From positions 372,001-436,000 of the forward strand of contig JBGAHD010000002.1 of NCBI GenBank assembly GCA_044226395.1: a stretch of DNA of 64,000 nt. Direction: 5' to 3'. A model generated the notes under the pieces. The model was not told the DNA's origin. It saw nothing but the letters and a program-made list of their open reading frames with translations, and did no database searches. A program made the translations under genes and the position numbers. Below are positions 1 to 6,788 of this stretch, one piece after another. Numbering within the stretch: position 1 is the stretch's first letter; every line of letters begins with the position of its first letter. This stretch comes from JBGAHD01 sp044226395. GTDB taxonomy: Bacteria > Pseudomonadota > Gammaproteobacteria > Xanthomonadales > Ahniellaceae.

Positions 1-1655
1 GTCGCGGTGGGCTGGTTGATTTCGCGGAACTGCTGCTGCGCATTCACGAGACCTTGCTCAACAACGACGCCTTGCTCGCGCATTATCGTCAGCGTTACGA
101 GCATCTGCTGATCGATGAGTTCCAGGACACCAATACCGTGCAGTACGCCTTCGTGCGGCTGCTCGCGGGTCAGCACGGACGTGTGTTCGTGGTCGGCGAC
201 GACGATCAGGCGATTTATGGCTGGCGTGGCGCCAAGGTCGAGAACGTGCAGCAGTTCCTGCGCGATTTTCCCGGCGCGCGCACGCTGCGCCTGGAACAGA
301 ACTATCGCTCGACCGCCAACATCCTCAATGCCGCGAACGCGGTCATCGCCAACAATCCGAGTCGTCTGGGCAAGGCCTTGTGGACGGATTCCGGCGCGGG
401 CGAGCCGATCGATCTCTACGCCGCGTTCAATGGCGAGGACGAGGCGCGCTACGTGGTCGAGCGGATCAAGCAATGGATTCGCGACGGGGGTCGCGGCGCC
501 GATTGCGCGATCCTGTATCGCTCCAACGCGCAATCGCGCTTGTTCGAAGAACAATTGCTGATCGACGATATTCGCTATCGCGTCTACGGCGGCCTGCGCT
601 TCTTCGAGCGCGCGGAAATCAAGGACGCCCTGGCCTATCTGCGCCTGACCGCCTCGCGTCACGACGATGCCGCTTTCGAGCGCGCGGTCAACACGCCACC
701 GCGCGGCATCGGCGATCGCACGGTCGAGTCGCTGCGTCAGATGGCGCGCACCGAAGGCATGTCGATGTGGGACGCGTGCCTGCGCGAGCTGCTGCAAGGT
801 CAGCTCGGCGGTCGCGCCAAGACCGCGCTGCGCGGCTTCGTCGAGCTGATCGAGAACCTGGCGCGCGAAAGCGAAACGCTGACGCTGGCCGAACGCTTCT
901 CGCACGCGATCGAACGCTCGGGACTGAAACCCTATTACGAAGCCGATTCCAAGGGACTGGCGGAATCGCGCGTGGACAACCTCGATGAGTTGATCAACGT
1001 CGCCAGCCGTTTCGTGCTGACCAGCGAGGATCAAGCCGCGGGCTTGAACGAACTCACGGCGTTTCTCGCCTCTGCCGCGCTCGAAGCCGGCGAAGGCGAG
1101 GGCGAATCCTGGGAAGACTGCGTGCAGCTGATGACCCTGCATTCGGCCAAGGGCTTGGAGTTTCCGCTGGTGTTCCTGGTCGGGCTCGAGGATGGCTTGT
1201 TTCCCAGTCAGCGTTCGCTCGACGAACCCGGACGATTGGAGGAAGAACGACGACTCGCCTACGTCGGCATCACGCGCGCGCGGCAGAAGCTGGTGCTGTG
1301 CTACGGCGAATCGCGGCGCTTGCATGGCATGGACAGCTACAACCGGCCTTCGCGCTTTCTCGGCGAGTTGCCCAACGAAGTACTGCGTGAAGTGCGACCT
1401 CGCGCGCAAGTGGCGCGACCGGCGAGCTTCGGTCGCAATGCCGAGGATTGGCTGGCGCAGCGGGGCATGGGCCGCGGCGGTTCGGATTCGGCCTTGCCGT
1501 TCAAATTGGGTCAGGCCGTGGGCCACGCCAAGTTTGGCGAAGGCGTGGTGACCGGCTTCGAAGGCGCGGGCGCGCACACCATCGTGGTGGTGAACTTCGC
1601 CGACGCGGGCACCAAGCGGCTGGTGCTGTCGTACGCGAACTTGCAAAGTCTCTAA
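1..1655 (+). CDS. uvrD: DNA helicase II UvrD, C-terminal part (5' end outside the window)
   Basis: Superfamily 1 3'-5' DNA helicase acting in nucleotide excision and mismatch repair. The frame is open from base 3, and coding sequence before base 54 (GLVDFAELLLRIHETLL) is typical UvrD, so the gene enters from the left. Visible helicase motifs in order: Walker B LLIDEFQDTN, motif III VVGDDDQAIYGWRGA, motif IV LEQNYRST, motif V TLHSAKGLEFPLVFL and motif VI RRLAYVGITRARQ. The C-terminal tail (GQAVGHAKFGEGVVTGFEG, then VNFADAGTKRLVL) matches the small RNA-polymerase-binding domain of UvrD rather than Rep. It ends convergently with the kinase gene, with a 10-bp hairpin between them. Confidence 0.96.
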   Translation, partial: RGGLVDFAELLLRIHETLLNNDALLAHYRQRYEHLLIDEFQDTNTVQYAFVRLLAGQHGRVFVVGDDDQAIYGWRGAKVENVQQFLRDFPGARTLRLEQNYRSTANILNAANAVIANNPSRLGKALWTDSGAGEPIDLYAAFNGEDEARYVVERIKQWIRDGGRGADCAILYRSNAQSRLFEEQLLIDDIRYRVYGGLRFFERAEIKDALAYLRLTASRHDDAAFERAVNTPPRGIGDRTVESLRQMARTEGMSMWDACLRELLQGQLGGRAKTALRGFVELIENLARESETLTLAERFSHAIERSGLKPYYEADSKGLAESRVDNLDELINVASRFVLTSEDQAAGLNELTAFLASAALEAGEGEGESWEDCVQLMTLHSAKGLEFPLVFLVGLEDGLFPSQRSLDEPGRLEEERRLAYVGITRARQKLVLCYGESRRLHGMDSYNRPSRFLGELPNEVLREVRPRAQVARPASFGRNAEDWLAQRGMGRGGSDSALPFKLGQAVGHAKFGEGVVTGFEGAGAHTIVVVNFADAGTKRLVLSYANLQSL

Positions 1656-1659
1656 AGCA

Positions 1660-1684
1660 GGACGGCCGCGCTAGGCGGCCGTCC
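1660..1684. terminator. Hairpin between convergent uvrD and kinase genes
   Basis: A perfect 10-bp inverted repeat, GGACGGCCGC (1660-1669) and GCGGCCGTCC (1675-1684), has a 5-base loop and begins a few bases after the uvrD stop. No real T-run follows on either strand; the minus strand reads TGCTTTAG. It is a plausible bidirectional transcription-end hairpin, but an incomplete intrinsic terminator. Confidence 0.5.
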
Positions 1685-1711
1685 GATGTGGCGTGACGCG
1701 GATCGCGTCGA

Positions 1712-3745
1712 TCAGCCGCCCTGGCCTCGCGGGCGATAGGCGCCAAGCGAGCCGATGACGCGACCGAGTTCGCCTTCCACCGCGTCACGCGCGTTTTGCT
1801 CGGCATTGAGCGCGGTGAAATCGACCTTGGCGCGGATGCCGGCCGACAGCGGCGAGCGATTGCCCACGTCATATGGACGCACGGTGAGGTTGGCGCTGAA
1901 CATCGTGTCGCTCTGACCGTAGTAGTTGAGCTGCGTGCTGCCCAGCGGCTCGGCGCGCACCGCGACGACCGCGCGCACGTTGTTGCGCACGGCGGCGGCG
2001 AAGGCGCGCGGCAGGTCACCGTTAAAACCGCCCAGCGCATCGGTGTCGGCGACGAGGAAGCCCTGATTCATCAGCGCCTCTTCGATCGCTTGCTTGGCCG
2101 GACCCGTGATCGCCGGATCGCCGAAGGTGACCACGGCGACTTTCGGCGGCACGTTGGGGCGGATCGCCGGCACGCGCGAATCGGGCGTGGTGTTGCTGGC
2201 GATGCGCGTGTCGCCACCGCGCTCGCGCGCGAGTTCGGCCTTGCGCTGCGCGGCCATGCGACGCAGGGGGCCGAGCGATTCGTCGTTCTCGGCCACGGCG
2301 TCGTTATCGCTGGGGCCGGCGATGCCGGTGTGACTCGGCGTGCCGTTGTCGGCGACGACGCTGGCGTCAGTGCCCTCGACGCGCGCGACCTGGGCATCGG
2401 CCGTGGCCGCCTCGGTGTTGGCGGGCGTGGTGGCGTCGCTGGTTTGAGCCACGTTGGCGTCGGTGCTGGCGGTGGTCGGCGTCGTCGCGGTGGTCGCGGT
2501 GGTTGCGGTAGTTGGCGTTGTCGCGGTGGTCGGCGTGGTGGCGACTAGCGCGGTGGCCGACGGATCGGTCGTGGTGGTCGTGGTCTGCGCGGTCGTGGTG
2601 CCGCCACCGAGCGCGCCCATGATCTTGTCGCGCATGGCGAAGGCGGCGCCGCCGCCCAGGCCCAACACCAGCACGGCCGCGACCGGCCATACCCAGTTGG
2701 CGCCACCGGCGCGGCGTTGCTGCTGCGCTTCCATCACCGACGGGCGCGGCGGCTGTTGCGGCGCGGCGGCCTGCGGCTGCGGCGCGGCCACGGGCGGCGC
2801 CTGCGGCGGCACGGCGGCGGCCACGGCCGAGGGACGCACTTGCGGCAGCGGGGTCGGCGTCTTCATGCCGATCACGGTCTGCGCGCGCGTCGACATCACG
2901 GGGGTGGCGCTGACGGTGTTGCCACCGGCCACCAGCGGATGACGCGCGAGATCGGCCGAGAGCTCATGGCACGAGGCATAACGCTCGGCCGGCACCTTGG
3001 CGGTCATGCGCTTGAGGATGCGGGTGAGTTCCGGATCGACATTGCTGTTCAACTCGCGCACGTCGGGGATCTCGGCGCGCACGACTTCGAGCATCAGGCC
3101 CAGCGGGCTTTCGTCGGTGAACGGCATGCGGCCGGTCAGAAGTTCGAAGAACACGATGCCGAGCGAGAAGATGTCCGAACGCAGATCCACCGGCTGACCG
3201 GTGCAGACCTCGGGCGAGAGATAACCCGGCGTGCCGACGAACTCACCGGTCGAGGTGAGCTTCTTGGAGAAATCGGTCGAGGACATGGCGATGCCGAAGT
3301 CCGCGATCTTGATCTGGCCGCGGGCATTCAACATCAGATTGCCGGGCTTGATGTCGCGATGGACCACGCCCTTGTCATGCGCCGTGGCCAGGCCGAGCGC
3401 GGTTTGATAGATCACGCGCGCGGCTTGCTCGGGTTGCAGCGAGCCTTCGCGCTTGAGATAGGTCGACAGCGATTCGCCTTCGACGAACTCCATCGCGAAG
3501 AACGGCTGACCGTCGTGCTCGCCAATGAAATACACCTGGATGATGTGCGGATCGTTGAGCGCCGCCATCGAGCGCGCTTCGCGCAGGAAGCGCTCTTTAA
3601 TCGCCTCGTCGTGCGCGAGCGCCGGCGACAGCATCTTGATCGCCACGTAGCGATTGAGCGCGCCTTCGAAACCCTTGTACACGACGCCCATGCCGCCGCG
3701 GCCGAGTTCAGCGACGATCTCGTAGTGGCCGATCTTGGTAGACAT
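1712..3745 (-). CDS. Membrane-anchored Hanks-type serine/threonine protein kinase
   Basis: 677 aa. The N-terminal kinase domain (about residues 7-270) is complete: glycine loop GRGGMGVVYKG, lysine K37 in VAIKML, catalytic loop HRDIKPGNL, DFG in KIADFGIA, and the GTPGYLSPE activation-segment end. A Pro/Ala-rich linker leads to one membrane helix near residue 350-370 (VWPVAAVLVLGLGGGAAF). A long Thr/Ala-rich stretch follows, then a C-terminal domain of about 150 aa that should lie in the periplasm. That last domain is not a PASTA repeat and I do not recognise it; its string PKVAVVTFGDPAI could mark a ligand-binding fold. A GGAG sits 3 bases before the ATG. No dedicated phosphatase gene is adjacent, and the substrate is unknown. 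Confidence 0.9.
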   Translation of the reverse strand: MSTKIGHYEIVAELGRGGMGVVYKGFEGALNRYVAIKMLSPALAHDEAIKERFLREARSMAALNDPHIIQVYFIGEHDGQPFFAMEFVEGESLSTYLKREGSLQPEQAARVIYQTALGLATAHDKGVVHRDIKPGNLMLNARGQIKIADFGIAMSSTDFSKKLTSTGEFVGTPGYLSPEVCTGQPVDLRSDIFSLGIVFFELLTGRMPFTDESPLGLMLEVVRAEIPDVRELNSNVDPELTRILKRMTAKVPAERYASCHELSADLARHPLVAGGNTVSATPVMSTRAQTVIGMKTPTPLPQVRPSAVAAAVPPQAPPVAAPQPQAAAPQQPPRPSVMEAQQQRRAGGANWVWPVAAVLVLGLGGGAAFAMRDKIMGALGGGTTTAQTTTTTTDPSATALVATTPTTATTPTTATTATTATTPTTASTDANVAQTSDATTPANTEAATADAQVARVEGTDASVVADNGTPSHTGIAGPSDNDAVAENDESLGPLRRMAAQRKAELARERGGDTRIASNTTPDSRVPAIRPNVPPKVAVVTFGDPAITGPAKQAIEEALMNQGFLVADTDALGGFNGDLPRAFAAAVRNNVRAVVAVRAEPLGSTQLNYYGQSDTMFSANLTVRPYDVGNRSPLSAGIRAKVDFTALNAEQNARDAVEGELGRVIGSLGAYRPRGQGG

Positions 3746-3954
3746 AAACTCCGCCCCCCAGGGCTTTTTCGCAGCCGATGCGATGTGTGAACGAGTCTAG
3801 CACCGCATTCTGAACGCGCCCGGACTAGGTCCGGGTCTCATTCGGTTCGAGATGCCCGACGTGATCGGCCTCACGCCTTGAGGGCGCTTCCGCCCTCGCC
3901 TAGACTCAAACGATCCTCGCGCTTCACGCGCACATAACGCCTCGGAAGCGCCTC

Positions 3955-5061
3955 ATGCCGGTCAGTCGCCGTCACTTTCTACGCAATGCCGGCACGGCCG
4001 CTATCGCCGCGGGCGGATTGAGCGCGTGCGCGCCCAGCGGACAGGACGCGGCCGCGCCCACGGCGGCGAGCGGTCCGATTCGCTGGAAGATGGTCACGGC
4101 CTGGCCGCGTCAGTTCCCGGGCCTGGGCACGGGCGCGACGCGACTGGCCGAGGCCATCACGCAAGCCAGCGGCGGTCGCTTGCAGATCGAAGTGTTCGCC
4201 GGCGGCGAGCTGGTGGCGCCATTCGAGGTGTTCGATGCGGTGTCCTCGGGTCAGGCGCAGATGGGGCACAGCTCGGCGTACTACTGGAAATCGCGCCTGC
4301 CCGCCGCGCCGTTCTTCACCACCGTGCCGTTCGGCTTGAGCGCGCAAGAGATGAATGCCTGGCTCTATCACGACGAAGGCCTGGCGCTGTGGCGCGAGTT
4401 GTACGCGCCGTTCAATCTCGTGCCCTTTCCGGTCGGCAACACCGGCGCGCAAATGGCGGGCTGGTCGACGCGCGAGCTGACATCGCTGCGCGATCTGCAC
4501 GGCATGAAGATGCGCATTCCCGGGCTCGGCGGCGAAGTGATGGCGCGTGTCGGCGCGACACCCGTGAATCTGCCCGGCGCCGACATCTATCGCGCGCTGC
4601 AAGACGGCACGCTCGACGCGGCCGAGTGGATGGGCCCGTTCAATGATCTCGCCTTCGGCCTGTTTCGCGTGGCCAAGTATTGCTACTACCCGGGCTGGCA
4701 AGAACCGGGCGCGACCATCGAGGCCGTGATCAACCGGCAAGCGCTCGAGGCCCTGCCCGACGAGCTTCGCCAGATCGTCGATCAATGCTGCCGCGCGGCC
4801 AATGACGATCTGCTCGCGCTCTACACTGCCGAGAACACGCGCGCGCTGGCCACGCTCGAGCGCGAGCACAAGGTCGAATTCCGAAAGCTCCCCAACGCCG
4901 TGATCGAGGCGCTGCATCGCGCTTCGGACGAAGTGCTGGAAGAACTGGCGCGTCGCGACGGTTTCGCGCGCCGCGTGTGGGAGTCGTACAAGGCCTTCCG
5001 CCTGCGCGTGCGCGCGTATCACGCCGTGTCCGAGATCGCCTTCTATCAAGCGCGCGGCTGA
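3955..5061 (+). CDS. Tat-exported TRAP-type solute-binding lipoprotein (DctP family)
   Basis: 368 aa. The N-terminus carries a twin-arginine signal (SRRHFLRNAG) followed by a lipobox-like LSAC, so the protein is probably exported folded and lipid-anchored. The mature part has the DctP-family layout: early ITQASGGRLQIEVFAGGEL, then MRIPGLGGEVMARVGATPV and the substrate-cradling segment DGTLDAAEWMGPFND. This family captures carboxylates, often keto acids, for TRAP transporters. No DctQ or DctM membrane partner is adjacent, so it is an orphan here. The start is set by the Tat signal and a GGAAG six bases upstream. The ligand cannot be read from sequence. Confidence 0.88.
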   Translation: MPVSRRHFLRNAGTAAIAAGGLSACAPSGQDAAAPTAASGPIRWKMVTAWPRQFPGLGTGATRLAEAITQASGGRLQIEVFAGGELVAPFEVFDAVSSGQAQMGHSSAYYWKSRLPAAPFFTTVPFGLSAQEMNAWLYHDEGLALWRELYAPFNLVPFPVGNTGAQMAGWSTRELTSLRDLHGMKMRIPGLGGEVMARVGATPVNLPGADIYRALQDGTLDAAEWMGPFNDLAFGLFRVAKYCYYPGWQEPGATIEAVINRQALEALPDELRQIVDQCCRAANDDLLALYTAENTRALATLEREHKVEFRKLPNAVIEALHRASDEVLEELARRDGFARRVWESYKAFRLRVRAYHAVSEIAFYQARG

Positions 5062-5193
5062 CCCCTGCCAAGAGTTGGGTCACGCGGCTGACAGCGAATC
5101 GCATACTCCCACGTATTCACGATCGAGCCCATGACCGGGGGCCCCGCGGGGGACCGGGTCGGTCGTGGCCACCGTGAACTGCGAGGATTGATC

Positions 5194-6096
5194 ATGAAAG
5201 TCTTCTTCCGCCTGGCGCTGCGTTCGGTCGGCGTGCTGGCCGTCCTGGCCCTGTTGGGCGTCGCCGCCATCTATGGGCTGAGCGAGCACCGCCTGGGGCG
5301 CGCGTACGAACTGCCACTGCTTTCGCTGACGCATCGCCAGGATGCCGCGACGATCGAGCAGGGTCGCCATCTGGTCGCCTCGCGCGCGTGCAATCACTGC
5401 CATGGCGAGGACCTGGCCGGCGCGGTCGCGCTCGATGCCGGCCCGCTGGGCACGCTCAACGCGCCCAGCCTGCGTCCGGGCGGCGCGATCGATCGTTACG
5501 ACATCGCCCATTTCGAGCACGCGCTGCGCCACGCGGTGGCGGCCGAAGGGCGTGGTCTTTTGCTGATGCCCAGCACCGACTACTCCGGCATGGCCGATGG
5601 CGACGTCGAAGCCATCTACGCCTACTTGAAGCAATTGCCGCCCGTGCCGCGCGAACTCCCGCGTGATGGCTTGAGCCTGATCGGTCGCACCTTGTTGGTG
5701 ATGGGCAAGCTGCCGCTGTTCGCGGCCGACCGCATCGATCACGCCGCAGCGTCGCGTCGCATCGAGCGTCCGGCGGTGGCGGCGACGGCCGAGTACGGCC
5801 GTTACGTCGCGCAGGTCTGCGAAGGCTGCCATGGTCCGACGCTCTCTGGCGGCCATGTGCCGGGCACGCCGCCGCAAGTGAAGGACGCGGCCAACTTGAC
5901 GTCGCACGAAACCGGTCTGCGCGATTGGACCGAAGCGGATTTTCTGCGCGCCATGCGCGAGGGCAAGCGCCCCGATGGTCGCGAACTCGATCCCTTCATG
6001 CCCTGGCGCGCCATGGGTCAGATGGACGAGACGGAACTGGCCGCGGTGTGGGCTTATTTGCGCTCGCTGCCGGCGAAGCCGGCGGGCAACTACTGA
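5194..6096 (+). CDS. Diheme c-type cytochrome, membrane-anchored
   Basis: 300 aa. The chosen ATG is preceded by a GAGGA motif and starts directly with an N-terminal membrane helix (FFRLALRSVGVLAVLALLG); an upstream in-frame ATG at 5131 would add a charged leader and is less likely. Two heme-binding motifs, CNHCH and CEGCH, lie in two tandem cytochrome-c domains. Each is followed by a possible distal methionine (LLMPSTDYSGM; LDPFMPWRAMGQM). It resembles the cytochrome-c subunits that accept electrons from periplasmic dehydrogenases or pass them to oxidases. Neighbours do not identify its redox partner. Confidence 0.88.
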   Translation: MKVFFRLALRSVGVLAVLALLGVAAIYGLSEHRLGRAYELPLLSLTHRQDAATIEQGRHLVASRACNHCHGEDLAGAVALDAGPLGTLNAPSLRPGGAIDRYDIAHFEHALRHAVAAEGRGLLLMPSTDYSGMADGDVEAIYAYLKQLPPVPRELPRDGLSLIGRTLLVMGKLPLFAADRIDHAAASRRIERPAVAATAEYGRYVAQVCEGCHGPTLSGGHVPGTPPQVKDAANLTSHETGLRDWTEADFLRAMREGKRPDGRELDPFMPWRAMGQMDETELAAVWAYLRSLPAKPAGNY

Positions 6097-6110
6097 GTCC
6101 GTAGCGACTT

Positions 6111-6137
6111 CGCACCGGCGCGCGATGCGCCGGTGCG
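6111..6137. terminator. 11-bp hairpin between convergent cytochrome c and DUF2782 genes
   Basis: CGCACCGGCGC (6111-6121) pairs perfectly with GCGCCGGTGCG (6127-6137) around a 5-base loop, just after the cytochrome stop codon. There is no T-run on either side. It is probably a shared transcription-end structure for the two convergent genes. Confidence 0.45.
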
Positions 6138-6227
6138 CGTGAAGTGGAGACACCGCGAGCGCGACTCGCGCTCAGGCATGCACGAACACGCCGCGACCCT
6201 CGCCACGCGCGGGTCGCGGGCAGCGAC

Positions 6228-6695
6228 TTACTCCCACTCGTAGATCGTGTAGTACACCGGCTGCATCGGGCCTTCCTTGGGATCGCCCTCGAGGCGGCCA
6301 TCGCCATCGGTGTCGAGATAGGTGTAGGACAGGCCGCGATCAGGCACGACGCGGACCATGTAGACGCGGCCATCGCGGCGATATTCCTCGACCGTGGTGT
6401 CGCCATCGCGACGAATCGTCACCGCGGGCGGCAGTTCATCGGTGGGTCGGACCTTGGTGGGCAATGGCGCTTCGTCGGCGGGCGCGGTGGTGCGCGCGCG
6501 CGGCAGCACCTTCTCGCCCCGCGCGGCTTCATCTTTCTCCAGACGCACGGCGTCGCCTTCGGTGACGGTGGCGGGCGCGGGCGCTTCCGACTCGCTGGTG
6601 GGTTCGGACAGTTCGGGCGGCGGTGGCGGTTCCTGCGCGCTCGCGCTCGCGGCCAGGCACAGGGCGCCGAGCAGGACGATGGGGGCGATACGCAT
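6228..6695 (-). CDS. DUF2782 family exported protein next to polA
   Basis: 155 aa from ATG 6695, which has a GGAGA six bases upstream; an ATG at 6701 sits directly against that GGAGA and is less likely. It has a cleavable signal peptide (MRIAPIVLLGALCLAASASA), a Pro/Glu/Thr-rich middle, and a conserved C-terminal domain of about 90 aa with the elements VTIRRDGDTTVEEYRRDG, MVRVVPDRG and YTYLDTDGDGRL, ending YYTIYEWE. DUF2782 proteins occur beside polA in several gammaproteobacteria, and the gene is divergent from polA here. Function is unknown; a periplasmic location is inferred from the signal. Confidence 0.85.
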   Translation of the reverse strand: MRIAPIVLLGALCLAASASAQEPPPPPELSEPTSESEAPAPATVTEGDAVRLEKDEAARGEKVLPRARTTAPADEAPLPTKVRPTDELPPAVTIRRDGDTTVEEYRRDGRVYMVRVVPDRGLSYTYLDTDGDGRLEGDPKEGPMQPVYYTIYEWE

Positions 6696-6788
6696 GGTCA
6701 TTCTCCGATCCTTCGCATGCATCGAGGATAGCAAAGGCGCCTGCCGGCGTAGAATCGCGGCTGCGTTTTCATTCAGGCGCTTCACGCC

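Noticed and set aside
2454..2570. Short GTGGTC-like repeats as a possible tandem-repeat locus
   Set aside because: They encode the Thr/Ala-rich stalk of the kinase on the minus strand; unit length and sequence are irregular.
3880..3897. GAGGGCG-CTTC-CGCCCTC hairpin as a terminator before the DctP gene
   Set aside because: There is no T-run and no gene upstream in this direction that needs one; the kinase gene points the other way. It may be a leader structure.
5131..5193. Upstream ATG as start of the cytochrome c gene
   Set aside because: It would place 21 polar residues before the membrane anchor; the ATG at 5194 has a good ribosome site and begins the signal region.
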